A DNA stretch of 64,000 bases. Origin: Anoplolepis gracilipes (taxonomy: Eukaryota; Arthropoda; Insecta; Hymenoptera; Formicidae). Under the pieces are notes generated by a model. It was not told the DNA's origin. It made no database searches and saw nothing but the letters and a program-made list of their open reading frames with translations. The stretch is from positions 3,269,001 to 3,333,000 of the forward strand of contig NC_132980.1 of NCBI RefSeq assembly GCF_047496725.1, given 5' to 3'. Position numbers and translations under genes: made by a program. Position 1 is the stretch's first letter, and each line of letters opens with the position of its first letter. Of this stretch, positions 24,010 to 35,854 are shown piece after piece.

Positions 24010-24595
24010 ATGAGTTATACTGCCGTGGAATATACGGATATGATTATCACGTACGGAATGGCCGGGAAAAATGCACGTGCCGCGGCGCGTTTGTACGCGG
24101 AGCAATTTCCCGAGCGTGAACGACATCCCAATCACTTAGTGATTTTAAGATGTATACAACGCGCATGAGAAACGGGAGTTTTGGTAGCAAATCGCCAAAC
24201 TGCTGGTGTACCAATGCAGTATGGTGTAAATGATGAGGAGAGGGTTCTCGGAGCAGTGGAGGATAATCCTCAGATTAGTGTGCGCTGTTTGGCTAGGATG
24301 CTTGGTCTCTCGCGAAACATAGTGCATCGTATCTTGCGCCAAAATGGATTACATCCATTTCATTTTCAACGAGTACAACAACTTTTGCCGAGAGACCGAG
24401 AACCACGCATCTATTTTTGTGAAGGTATTTTTATTTATTTATTTAATGTATTTTCCTGTTATTTTTAATAAATATTAATAGTCGGCGAAATATGCACAGG
24501 GTTTCTTGCACAATGTCGGCGGGATGATTCTTTTCCCGACCGCATTCTATGGACCGATGAGGCCATCTTTACAAGAAGCAATTCTCACATTTATA
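24010..24595 (+). pseudogene. Inverted second copy of the IS630/mariner-type transposase, 3'-truncated
   Basis: The ATG at 24010 opens the same protein as the minus copy (YTDMIITYGMAGKNARAAAR; ISVRCLARMLGLSR). Exon 1 ends at 24424. The intron is 24425-24481. Exon 2 starts at 24482 and reaches DRILWTDEA before the match ends near 24590, next to ATATACAGGGTATC, the start of another element. A CGA-to-TGA stop in exon 1 is at about 24166. The minus copy has CGA at the same place, and this copy has an intact codon where the minus copy has TAA, so the two decayed separately after duplication or independent insertion. Confidence 0.8.
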
Positions 24596-24954
24596 TATAT
24601 ACAGGGTATCTCAGTGTTCTGGGTTAGGTTGTTCCTTCCGTCCGTAAAATGATGTATTCTAACACAATTTTAAGACAATTTTTTCTTTACCAAAATTTGA
24701 TCTGCAGGTAGTTTTTATGTTATAAGCAAAAATAGTTAGCAAATCATGCGTCGAGTAAAGAAGGCACGCAGGAGCGGCGCGGCGCACCGCGAGCGCGGGC
24801 ACAGCTGACCGTCCGCCGGTTGATTACCGCCGCATGAGTTGCTAACTATTTTATCTTATAGCATAAAATTATGCTTTAAATAAAATTTTGGTAAAGAAGA
24901 AAATGTCTTATAGTAGTATAATTTATTGATTTCCCTTGGGGTTTTCAACTCTAC

Positions 24955-25513
24955 ATGGTGTTTTCTCGGGGACCACCAACCCCTTACAAACTCCCTCTTT
25001 CTTTCTCATTCTCATACCTATTTATAAATATCTACAATTGCACATCCAAAAATAACCCTTGTCCCTCTCTCCGTAACCCCTTTACTTTCTCACTTCCTCT
25101 TATTACCTATCCTCATCCCCTTCTCCGCGAATCTGGCCATATACGACCTTACAAAATTATTTCCCATTCCCTCCCTCACGACCCATCCTTCTCTCTTCTT
25201 TCCTTCCCTGTCTCTCCTCACGCCTCTCTCTCTCACCCTCCTTCCTTCCCGCTTCTCATTCTCTCTTCTCTCTCCTCTCTCTCTTCCCCCCTCTCTCTCT
25301 CTCTCACTCCTTAACCCAAAACTCCTTTACGAATTGCCCAATGTTTTTAGAAACGCCCCACCCCTCACACTCTAACCTTATTTTTGTCACTAACCCACCC
25401 CCCTCTTCCCCCGCATCCCTCTTCTATCCTCACCTCTCTCTCATACATCTCTCTCTTCGCTTGTACTCTTCCACTCTCACTCTCTCCCCCTCACACTCAC
25501 TCTCTTCTCTCTT

Positions 25514-25546
<33 letters not shown>

Positions 25547-26334
25547 CTCTTCTCCTGCTCCTCTTCTCCATTTCTCCATCTCTTTCCTTTCCTCTCTCTT
25601 CCCTTCTTTCCTCCTCTCCTCTCTCCTTCTTCCTCTTTCTCCCTTCCTTCTTCTTCTCCCCCTCTCTCTTCTTTCTCCTCGCTCTATTTATTTTCCTCTT
25701 CTTTCTTTGTCTCCCCCCGATTTTCCGCTCCTTTTCTCACATCCCCTATAACCTTATCTCTTCCTTCTTCTCTATCCTCTGTCCCCCCTTCTCTCTCTTT
25801 GTCCTCTTCATCTCCTCTTATTCTCTCTCACTACTTCCACTTTCTTCTCGTCTTTATATCTCGTTCGAACTACCGCCTCCGTCATCGGTACTCCTTATTC
25901 CTTTCTGCTTCGTCACACCGTTCTCTCTATACCACTCTCTTCACCCCCTTTGCCATCCCTTCTTCCTGTTCTCTTCTCCTCTATCTCCTCTCTTCCACGC
26001 TTCTCTTGACATCCTCACCATCAATTTTCCATTCTTCCCTTTTCTTCCTTGCTCCTTGTTCCACTCTGTTTCTCCTTTCTTCGATTCTCCGATTCTTCCT
26101 CGTCATCACTCCCATCCTGTCACTCCACATTTCCTGCCCGTATATCTCTCCTTTACATTTGTCCTTCTCCTCCACTCCACTTTCCCGGACGGCACTGACC
26201 TCTTACTTTCTCTTCGGCCCTTCCTTTCCTTTCACACACCTTCTGTCCTCTCAAAAACTTACATATTCCTCCGAGCACCCATTTCACCCATCCTCTCCGT
26301 CCACCATCTTTTTCCCCTCCCCCTGTTTATATAA
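24955..26334 (+). repeat. 1.4 kb polypyrimidine (C/T) tract
   Basis: The plus strand is overwhelmingly C and T with short (CT)n runs. Long frames (Leu/Ser/Pro/Phe) arise because stops need purines and are not evidence of genes. Non-repetitive anchors such as CTGGCCATATACGACCTTAC near 25132 have relatives in inverse orientation within the 46.7-48.1 kb tract (CTGGCCATCTTCGACTTTAC). The two tracts therefore appear to be the same repeat family. Confidence 0.75.
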
Positions 26335-26359
26335 TATCAGAAAATGTCTTATAATTACG

Positions 26360-26636
26360 TCAGGAATAAGTGTTCCTTAAAATAACGTTACTTTAATGAC
26401 CAAAAGTTGTTCTGGATCGCCTGCCGTCGGACGCTGCAATCAGCTGATGGCTACACGCGATGTGTGTATGCTGAGTGTGTGCGTAAAAGAAAGAGACAGA
26501 GTGAGTGAGAGAGAGCGAGAGAGAAATAACCGTCTCCGCGACGGCGACGCTCCTTCGATTGTCATCGACATTGTCGTCGACGACTTCAGAACAACTTTTG
26601 GTCATTAAATTAACGTTATTTTAAGGAACACTTATT
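26360..26636. mobile_element. Nested MITE
   Basis: CGTCAGGAATAAGTGTTCCTTAAAATAACG at the left and CGTTATTTTAAGGAACACTTATTCCTGACG at the right are perfect inverted ends. The interior includes ATGACCAAAAGTTGTTCTGG / AGAACAACTTTTGGTCAT and a degenerate GA tract. A partial relative lies at 19078-19415. Confidence 0.85.
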
Positions 26637-26954
26637 CCTGACGTTATTATAAAACATTTTCTCCTTTACTAAAATTTTATTTAAAGCAAAATTTTATATT
26701 ATAAGATAAAATAGTTAGCGACTCATGCGGCGGTAATCACCCGTCGGACGGTCAGCTGCGCCCGCGTTCGTGGTGCGCCACGTTGCTCCTGCCTTCTGTA
26801 CTCGATGCGTGATTTGCTAACTATTTTTGCTTATAACTAAAAAATTATGCTTCAAATCAAATTTTGGTAAAGGAAAAATTGTTTTAGAATTGTGTCAGAG
26901 TACGTCATTTTATGGACGAAAGGTTGTTCCGGGACATTCTGTATATACAAAAAA

Positions 26955-27210
<256 letters not shown>

Positions 27211-27370
27211 TTTTTCTAACCATTTTCTATTCAAATCTTAAATTTATCATTTGATTTATTTCTTATTTTATATTGATTTTTGCTTTAAAATTTTTTTCAA
27301 ATTATCCTTATAAAAAATTAAAGCATATATTTAAACAATAAATTAAAATAGTAAGACTTGTTAAAATAAA

Positions 27371-27846
27371 CATATAAATTTGGGAAAAGGAAGGCAATAC
27401 GAGTCAGTCACAGTTGGTGAGGCGTAATTTATTAATCTGTATTCAATTCAAATAACAAAATTGAAATAAATTAAATTGATTTGATATAAAAATGAGACGT
27501 ATGTTTCGGCTTTATTTAGGCCATCTTCAGCGCAAAAATTAATCAAAATATAAACAGTATGACAAATCTAAACGCAATCGTATAAAAGCCAGATACAAAG
27601 CATCGAACTAATAGTTACAATGATAAGAACGTAATGCAGTCACTTACATAAATAGTGTGACGTTGACACATTGTTGGAAGAGAGTATGAGTCCAAAACGC
27701 AAAGTAGCAAACTCTCGATCAAAGTAATTGTTTATTGGTGTGAATAAATTTATAACAAAAGTCTGAACATCACTGGTTGGTAGGCTGATAAATAAAAAAT
27801 AAAAAAAAATTTTTTAAATAAAAAAATTTTTTATTGAGAAAGAAAC
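27371..27846 (-). repeat. Left inverted terminal repeat (pseudo-LTR) of Penelope-like element 2
   Basis: TTTGGGAAAAGGAAGGCAATAC through TTTTTTATTGAGAAAGAAACC is repeated in inverse at 29270-29748 with few changes. It contains the hammerhead-like motif. Such repeats are typical of Penelope-like pseudo-LTRs. Confidence 0.85.
27503..27530 (-). ncRNA. Hammerhead-ribozyme-like motif, left pseudo-LTR of element 2
   Basis: The minus strand reads CTGAAGA, T, hairpin GGC/CTAAATAAA/GCC, GAAACAT. The helix III palindrome seen in the other copies (ACGT) is mutated to ACAT, and the stem II loop side differs from the right-hand copy. It lies downstream of the coding relics and in sense with them, and is probably inactive. 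Confidence 0.45.
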
Positions 27847-28317
27847 CAAAGTGGTTAGTCAACCGAATAAAAATGATGATAATAATGTTAATAAAGTAAA
27901 AATTGAAAATTTAAATTAAGGAAAACTAAGGTAGTTAGTCAAGCAAATAAAGATAAAACAATATAAATAAAGGAAAATGTAATAATTGAAAGAAATTTAA
28001 TAATAAACAGTCAAGACATAATACATGGTCAAGATAATTACCCAATGATGTAAGACATTGTCAAATGTGGGTCGAACTTTTGTCTCTTTAAAGTTGCTTG
28101 TAACACCGAGATATTAGGGTAACAACATCTCGAGTGTCTCAAAAAAGACTGATACCAACAAACAGATCGCACATTATAACCTATGTCAATCCTATTGAGA
28201 GTCAAAAATAAGCTGTTTATTATTTATTATATTATGTGTGATTTAAATCTTGGAGAGTTTATCTACAATTACCGAGTATATTTCGTCTAAATTTTCGGTG
28301 TCCGTTTGCAAATTAAT

Positions 28318-29280
28318 ACCTTCTTTTTGTTTTTTTATGTAGATCATTTCAGAGATGAGTCTCTTATAATAACAGCATTTCTTATCTAGGACGCTAACAT
28401 TATTTCAATCAAAGTCGTGGTTAAGATGAAGTCTGTGTGTCGATATCACCGAATGATTATTGACGTTCTTTTTGATATCGTTGCAATGTTCATTAATTTT
28501 AGTTTTAAGTTTTTTTTTGTCTGCTCAACATATGATGCTTGGCAGTTGGAACAATTAATCTTATATACCACGTTCTTTTGATCTTCATAATTCAGTCTGT
28601 CTTTGTGTCCTTTTATGAAGTCCCGTAATTTATTAGTACTATAAAATACCAACCTCATGTCAGACTCCTTCGCAATTCTTAAAAAGTGGACGCTCAAGGA
28701 TGAGACATACGGTAACACAAAAAATATAGAATTCCTGTCCCCATCCCTATTATTGTTGTTATTAATCGATATTGAATTAGTAATTTCCGACTAATTTTAT
28801 CTATCAAATAAAAATTTAAGTCTTTCTCTGATTGTTTTAAAAATGAGATCTAATGAATAACAATTATTCAATAAAATGTTAATAATAGATTTGATATTCT
28901 TTTCATGGAATACTGGATTTAACAAGTGAAAAACTCTATCAACTAGGCCAATGATTATGCCTCTCTTTTGATTCAGAGGGTGTTGGAAGAAGAAATTAAG
29001 ATATCTCCCAGAAAAAGTCTGTTTGTGAAACCAATCCACCGTTAAGCAATTATCATTTAAAATTAAGGTCGTATCTAAAAAGTTCAGTCTATTTTTATCA
29101 CTCTTCCACCGTAAATTGAATTCTATGATGTAAAGAATTAAAAATTTTCAACGTGTGTTCAATTATGTTACTAGGAACTATCATGATAATATCGTCAACG
29201 TATCTATAATAAATAGACGGAACGAATTTTAAAGAATTCAATTTATCTTCGATATCTTGCAGTACAGGTTTCTTTCTCAA
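28318..29280 (-). pseudogene. Penelope-like element 2: 5'-truncated reverse transcriptase and GIY-YIG relic
   Basis: The minus strand begins inside the reverse transcriptase right after the terminal repeat. It reads YYRYVDDIIMIV with intact YVDD and RIQFTVEE near 29110, then the thumb-region TFSGRYLNFF near 29000. A GIY-YIG endonuclease follows near 28600-28320: VVYKINCSNCQASYVEQTKK, where the usual YVG is YVE, then IKKQKEGI. Frameshifts occur near 29100 and 28790. The element is bounded by inverted pseudo-LTRs. About 400 bases at 27847-28260 between the left repeat and the coding relic are its 3' non-coding part. Confidence 0.85.
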
Positions 29281-29748
29281 TAAAAAATTTTTTTACTTTT
29301 TTTTTCATTTTTTATTTATCAGCCTACCAACCAGTGATGTTCAGACGTTTGTTATAAATTTATCCACACCAACAAACGATAAGACAATTACTTTGATCGA
29401 GAGTTTGCTACTTTGCGTTTTGGACTCATACTCTCTTCCAACAATATGTCAACGTCACACTATTTATCTAAGTGACTGCATTACGTTCTTATCATTGTAA
29501 CTATTAGTTCGATACTTTGTATTTGGCTTTTATACGATTGCGTTTAGATTTGTCATACTGTTTATATTTTGATTAATTTTTGCGCTGAAGATGGCCTAAA
29601 AAGAAGGCCGAAACGTACGTCTCATTTTTATGTCAAATCAATTTAAATTTATTTCAATTTTGTTATTTGAATTGAATACAGATTAATAAATTACGCCTCA
29701 CCAACTGCGACTGACTCGCATTGCCTTCCTTTTCCCAAATTTACATAT
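29270..29748 (+). repeat. Right inverted terminal repeat (pseudo-LTR) of Penelope-like element 2
   Basis: Inverse copy of 27371-27846, including the cytosine-rich TTGCCTTCCTTTTCCCAAAT end and the ribozyme-like motif in the opposite orientation. Confidence 0.85.
29585..29616 (+). ncRNA. Hammerhead-ribozyme-like motif, right pseudo-LTR of element 2
   Basis: CTGAAGA, T, hairpin GGCC/TAAAAAGAA/GGCC, GAAACGT, A. Flanking GCG before the core and CGT after GTA allow a short helix I. One extra base lies between A9 and helix II relative to the canonical core. Helix III is the palindrome ACGT. Confidence 0.5.
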
Positions 29749-30380
29749 ATTTAAATATTTTTCTACATTTTTATTTGGTATAATACTTTGACCTCGCGTT
29801 TGTACTATTAGGACGTTTTCATTTATATTTATATGTTTATTACAATAATTGCAAAAATCCTACATGTTAATTAACACAAACTAACATAAATTAACATAAT
29901 TTAACATAAACTAAATATATTGTAAATGTAAAATTTAATATATACACTTATTTTTATTTCTGATAAATGATAAGCATTATTTGATATTATAGTATATATT
30001 ACAATTTCTCTACATCTCTTTTTTTTGGTAAATAATATAAAATATAAATTAATTAAAAGATTTATTCATTTATTTTTATGATACATTTATTATTTATTTG
30101 CATGATATTACATAGAAATTGCTAATACGTATCAACAAAAAATTTCTGGAATCAGTATGGCTGTAAATAATCAAAATTAATCCCTTTAAAAGATATTGTT
30201 ATTTCCACATTTGTGTATTAATTTAATGTTTGCTTCATTTATATAATTATTAATATAATTATTCATTTTTATGTATAATTGTTATATGTATATAATTTTA
30301 TAAGTGTTGGCAAAAATGTTAAGTTGTATGTTTTTAGTAACGTTGGTACGTAGGAAAGCTATATTTTTTCTTTTCTCCAG
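29749..30380. other. AT-rich intergenic DNA and putative intron
   Basis: No gene seen. The last bases (TTTTTCTTTTCTCCAG, ending at 30380) look like a 3' splice site for the next gene relic, so an upstream exon may lie in or beyond this stretch. Confidence 0.4.
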
Positions 30381-33114
30381 ACATTTAGTAAAGTTGAATC
30401 CGCACAAATCATTTGTGAACAGAAGAATCAGTTACCTTTATTAAAGAGCTGTGATGAAATCTTACTGTCTGATGAATTATCATCTACATTTTTTACCAGT
30501 AGCAGCAGTATTTTAACGGATTTCCCAATTCTATTGTCACAGTCACTAACCAGCGAAAAAAAGGATACAGAAAATAAGAAGCTTGAAATTCTGTTCGAAA
30601 AAAATGTTGAAGACTGTTTTAATATACATACTGCACTTGAGGAAGATTTAGAGAAAGTTGTGTCAAAGGATGACAAGATCCTAGATCCTATCATAGATGA
30701 TAATGCAGTAGAAGCTCCTTTTAAAGAATTAAAAACAAACATTCAACAATTACAAACACAGGCAATCATTTTCCAAGAAGCTATAGAAGAATCGCAATCA
30801 AAAAATCCATTATTTATTTTATTACAAAATACCGGACTCCGTTGCCGAGAACTTGTTAACCATCCCCAATGTAATGATTTGGTACCAGAATAGCGCGACA
30901 TCAACCATCAACTTAATTGCAAGAATTATTGCCAAGCATCTTCTTAGCTTGGCCATTCCTCCAAAACGCAAAATATTATCATCAACTCTAACAGAGTGGG
31001 CGCAGTATTTCAAGTGTCTTTTTCCAAAAACACCGACGTCCTGTTTGACTTTAAATACGAACCATTTCAACGGAAAGACGGAAATATAATTAAAAAAAAG
31101 AGCAAAGGGAGCATTGCAAGTTCAACTTTTCCAAGAAAGAAGAAAATTAATTAAAGAAGATCGAAGTGTTCTGCTAAGGTGTCCAAGTACATCAGAGTCT
31201 ATTGATAGTGATAGAAGTTCAAGTTCATCACAAGTTTTTATCACAAATACTTGGAGATCTGCCGGTGTACAAGAAGAGGGAATGCGCAGGAAAATGTCAA
31301 CAACAGGTAACTTTTTTATTATTATTTTTAATATTGTATTTTTCATCATTATTTTTATTATATTTTATTTGCAATTATTTTTTACTTCTTTTCTAGATAG
31401 TGATTCAAATTTACAACACCATTTACATTTTTTGTGCAATCAATTACACAACAAATTAACTCTACAATTAGCTGCTTCTTGGGAAGCAACTTTCAACTAC
31501 AGACGAAATCTACTTATCAATCAATCGGGAACTGTTAGAGATTACTTAAATGATTTTCCATTTTTGAAAATTGATGACATTGGAAAAGCTTTTTGTAAGT
31601 TTTTTATTTTTTTTTAACAATATTTTTTTTTATAATGATTGTTCTTTCTTTAATTTTGACTTTTTATTAATTTTTTTATTTGAAATAATACTCTGCCATC
31701 TTAAGAATAATTTTATATTGTATGTCATATTTTATTTTAAACTTATTTTTTCATAATATTTTTAATAAATATTTAATTGGTTAACTATTTAATTTTTTTA
31801 TTATAAAAACTGTGACTTTTATTATATTTTATGTAGTTTAGAATTATAGAATGTTTATTTAATTTATTTTTATTTCAATGTGAAATAAAGTATGGAGTTG
31901 AACAATTGTTTTTTATATGAGAATATTATATTCATTAATATTATAATCAATTAGTATAATAAGTAATTTTTATTATTTATAGATTTGCACGGATTTTGAA
32001 CAACTATATCTCAACACAGATCCGGTTATAAATTCAGAAGAGCAAAAAAACAGTAAATTGGTTACAATTCTTGATGATCGCAGGTTTGCAATCATTAAAA
32101 CAGCCAAAGTTATAATTCAAGAAAGTAGTCAACGAAAGCACAAGGATGTAGCTACTTCATTTTTCGAGTTAGTTGAACGTAAATCATCTCATTTTTCTCT
32201 TACAACATTTATCTTTAATTATTTATTAACATTTTTATATTTACATTCATATTTATATTTATATTTTTGGTTTGAATTTGTTTTTGGTCATTGATTTGAT
32301 ATTCAGTATTTGTAAAATGTAGTCTTTATTTATTAAAATTATGAAAACATCTTAATTCTTAATTTTTACATTATTCAAAACATTCATATTTATTCAAGTT
32401 ATTAATAAAAAATAAATAAATAATGAAAAATGAATCAAATTTATTAATATGTCATTTGCATTGTTGTATTATATTTTTGATGTGACACAGAGATTGTTAA
32501 TCCTATTTCTGTTCTTTTGTAAAACAATTAATTTTTTTTTTCAGGGGATTCAGATATTCAAGTTAGGATGACAGGAGCTCTACTTCTTCTCCCTTTCATA
32601 TTTCCTAAAACTTTTATAGAAAGGACATGAAAACCTACAAAATTAGATGTTGTAGACTCCTTCATTGTTAGAGTTTGTACCGAAACAGATGTAAAGGAAT
32701 ACATCAAGCATCGACGTAAATCACTGTTCAAAACTAAAAGGTCAGTTAAAATCTCTTCTTCTGTACAACCGTATATTTTAACAGTAGGTCAAACTTGGGA
32801 GAACATTAGTCGTGTGTATATCATTGTAGATCAAATTTTATATACGTGCGAATCTATAATTGAAGCGACGGAATTATGTTTTAAATTATTTCATGCTTAT
32901 CACTGCGATTATCTCATTAAAAGTAAGCATGTGTGGCAATTAATACAACAAGATTTTTATAAAATATTTCTCAAGGATCACGATTTACAGAGACGAACAA
33001 TTACTAAGGCCTTTCTATTATCTCTTTAATTACTAAGGCCTTAGCTGATATTGGCATTGAAATAAATGCAACAGAAGAAATGATATCTGCACCGAAAAAA
33101 GTTAGAAAAGTATA
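30381..33114 (+). pseudogene. Decayed multi-exon gene, SAMD3-like family (tentative)
   Basis: Exon-like pieces in one orientation: 30381-31306 (polar region, then IARIIAKHLLSLAIPPKRK and DFKYEPFQRKDG) and 31397-31594 (AASWEATFNYRRNLLINQ, NDFPFLK). Further pieces are 31983-32178 (TDFEQLYLNTDP, ATSFFELVE) and 32545-33114 (TGALLLLPFIFPKT, then PYILTVG and YIIVDQILYTCESIIEATEL). Introns have GTAACT...CTAG, GTAAGT...ATAG and GTAAAT...TTCAG ends. The last part resembles the C-terminus of SAMD3-like proteins (leucine-rich stretch, then a 'V-G...VDN..Y' domain). Those are known as expanded multi-copy families of unclear function. Frameshifts near 30850-31070 and 31985, a TGA near 32628, and a 14-base duplication (ATTACTAAGGCCTT at 32999 and 33031) break it. 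The family assignment is moderate only. Confidence 0.5.
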
Positions 33115-33522
33115 GTTCAGATAGTTTTAATACTTTATTTTATATTTCAATATTTTTTTCTAGATTTTGTAGATATTAATAAACTTTAATTTTTTTGTTT
33201 GCTGTGATATCTTGACAAATTATCTTACATTTTCTTCTTTTTTGTCACATTTGCTTTTTTGTCACTTTTTCTTATTTTCGCAAATTTTAGGAGCATTTGT
33301 GGTATTTTTAAATAAATTTTTTTAAACTAATATCTGAATTACCACTTGATATATTTTGCTTGCTTTTTCTATTTAATTATTGCTGTAACTTTTCGTGCAT
33401 CATGTTAACGTGCTACTACTGTTTAGCTAAATTTAAAGTAATTTCAGAATTATTTCATCATTATCAATATACTTGTTCCAAATTTTCTCTTTCAACATCT
33501 TAACATATCCGATGCGGAGAAT
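33115..33522. other. AT-rich spacer, no gene
   Basis: AT-rich 3' flank of the preceding relic. The Penelope-like frame is readable from about 33500. Confidence 0.4.
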
Positions 33523-35451
33523 TTGGATGTTTTCTCTGATAATGTCTCTTATCTGCTACAACTAGGAGACAAATTCTCTCTTCCGTTCAATGGTGACAAA
33601 AGTAGATTGATAACAGAATTTATAAAAGACATTGAAAGCAACTTAAGAAAATATAAAGAACACGAAAAACTTAAAATTCGAAATTTGATTATCTCACAGT
33701 TACAAAAGTTTGTTGGAAAAAATTTCTTGATATCCAATAATGATATAAATTTCATTGATCTCTGTGTGAAAAACAATAAATATAAAAAAGAATATCCTGA
33801 AATAACTTTTACAAGAGCAGATAAGGGCAACACTACAGTTGCTTTAAATAGACAGAAATACATTGACTCGATCAATAACATGTTGAGCGATGAGAGTACT
33901 TATAAAGAGATACGTACGAATCCTTGCAAAAAAATAGAGTTGAAACTAAACAACACCTTAAAAATATAGCTAAGAAAAGATTATATATCCACACAACAGT
34001 ACCATAGAGTACTGTTGTGTGGATATATAAGTGGATATATTAGATCAAGCGATAGCTCATTACCCAAAATTTATGGTTTACCGAAAATATATAAAGAAAA
34101 TGTTCCGCTCCGAATTATTGTTTCAGCCATAAATAGCCCGCTATATAATGTTGCAAAATTCGTTCAAAAAATTCTTGTAAACAGTCTTCCCTCCGCGAGA
34201 AGTTTTGTGAAAAATAGTTTCCAACTCTATAACACTTTATCTAATACCACAATAGATGATAATTACATCATGGCGTCACTGGACGTGGTGTCCTTGTTCA
34301 CAAATGTTCCGACAGAATTAGTAATACTGGCATTTCAAATCGTTGGTCATACATAGAAAAATTCACAGATATACCGAAAAAAGAATTTCTAAAAATAAAT
34401 TCACACTCGATTCCACTTTTTTCAATTTTGACAAAAAAATTTATAAACAAATATTTAGAACTCCTATGGGATTCCCATTATCTCCCAATGTTGCAGACTT
34501 GGTCTTACAAGACATATAAAACAAAGCTTTATACAAAATCGGCAAAAAAATTAAATTTTACTATTGTTACGTGGCTGACATTTTAATAGCTGTAGAAAAA
34601 GATTCATTGCACAATGTTGTGGAAATTTTCAATTCATTCCATGATAGAATAAAGTTCACTGTAGAAACAGAACAAAATAGAAGCATTAATTTTTTAGACC
34701 TTAAAATTAACATTAACAGCAACAATAGTCTAATTTTGGATTTGTTCCAAAAGAACACATATTCTGGTAGATATCTATCCTTTTATTCGAACCACTCCAC
34801 ATGTCATAAAATTGGAACTATTTACAGTCTAATTGACAGATCCATATTATTATCACATCTCATATTCCAACAAAAAAATATGAATTTCAGTATAAACATT
34901 CTATTAAGTAACGGCTACCCTCTTCCTTTTATTTTCAAATATGTCTCTATCAAAATTAAAAAACTATTATTTGTTAAATCAATAAAGTACAACATAGACA
35001 ACAATCTAATTGACGACAGACTACATGACAAAAAATACATAGCTGTCCCATATATAAAAGGCCTTTCAGAAAGTGTTGTTAAAGTGTTTAAAAACACGGA
35101 GTTTTCTGCAGTTTTAAATGTTTTAATTGTCTAAATCGTTTCATTAAAGTGCACAAGGACATTACACCCAAATTAAAAAAAAATAATGTGATATATAAAA
35201 TTAGTTATAATGATTGCGATGCGTCTTACGTAAGGCAAACGAAGAAACATTTAGAGACAAGATTGAAGGAACATAGGAATAACATAGGACAGCCGTCCAC
35301 CAAACCATCGGTCATAACGGAACATATAATAAATCGAAATCACACTATAAACTGGGAAAAAATAGAAATACTTGATCGAGAATCTTATTATTTTAAAAGA
35401 TTAATATTAGAAATGATTTTCATCAAAAAACAAAAAAAATGGTTTAAATAA
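33523..35451 (+). pseudogene. Penelope-like element 3: reverse transcriptase and GIY-YIG relic
   Basis: Plus-strand pieces in order: N-terminal LLQLGDKFSLPF and TRADKGNTTVALNRQ (33560-33850); YGLPKIYKENVPLRIIVS and LDVVSLFTNVP (34060-34310). Then the palm near 34560, with the catalytic box reading YVAD instead of YVDD, and FLDLKI and YSGRYLSF. The GIY-YIG domain is at 35149-35451 with VIYKIS and YVRQTKK, Arg in place of the usual Gly. Both enzymatic sites are therefore altered. Frames are broken near 33970, 34356, 34520 and 35134. A 20-base inverted duplication interrupts the coding region at 33986-34027. It is the same family as element 1, is 5'-truncated near 33500, and has the ribozyme-like motif 400 bases downstream. 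Confidence 0.9.
33986..34027. repeat. Near-perfect palindrome inside the reverse transcriptase relic
   Basis: ATATCCACACAACAGTACCA and its complement before TATAAGTGG flank a short centre. Element 1 has one copy only at this place (KQQYHMLRSSDG), so the palindrome is an inverted duplication acquired here. Confidence 0.8.
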
Positions 35452-35854
35452 AATCGAAGATTTAACAGCTTTAGACAACATATATTTTTCGTTATGACTC
35501 GCTTCACGTTTGTTCCCGAGGTTACAAAGTTGTTACTACTTTTGTTACTACTTATGTAAAAGATGATTCCATAATACCTCATTGTCTCAGTAACTATTTG
35601 ATGTTACAATGTACAACATCAATATTAGAGTCAGTGAAATGTGTTTTTAGTCTTCGAAGATTAGGTGAGCTACTTTTTTAAGGCAATCATAGGATTTACG
35701 TTTTCAAATTATTGTATGCTTATTGTTTAAATGTTACATAAAAATTTTTTTTAATTCTTTGTGTTAGAAACCGAAATGTCTGGCAACTCACGTTGACTCT
35801 CCATAACTGAGAGAATTACAAGAACAATATGTTACTAATTTCCTCACATTGTGA

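Larger units (their letters stand above)
24602..26945. mobile_element. ~2.3 kb family-4 element with ~300 bp terminal inverted repeats carrying a polypyrimidine tract
   Basis: The left end 24602-24906 (CAGGGTATCTCAGTGTTCTGG... AATTTTGGTAAAGAAGAAAATGTC) is matched in inverse by 26640-26945 (CATTTTCTCCTTTACTAAAATTT... GGTTGTTCCGGGACATTCTG). Both are flanked by TATA. Inside lie a 1.4 kb polypyrimidine tract and a nested MITE, with no transposase. It is a non-autonomous composite element. A lone end of the family is at 18577. Confidence 0.75.

Noticed and set aside
24955..26334. Long frames of up to 316 residues in the pyrimidine-rich tract
   Set aside because: Stops are rare in C/T-only DNA. 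The translations are Leu/Ser/Pro/Phe low complexity without motifs.
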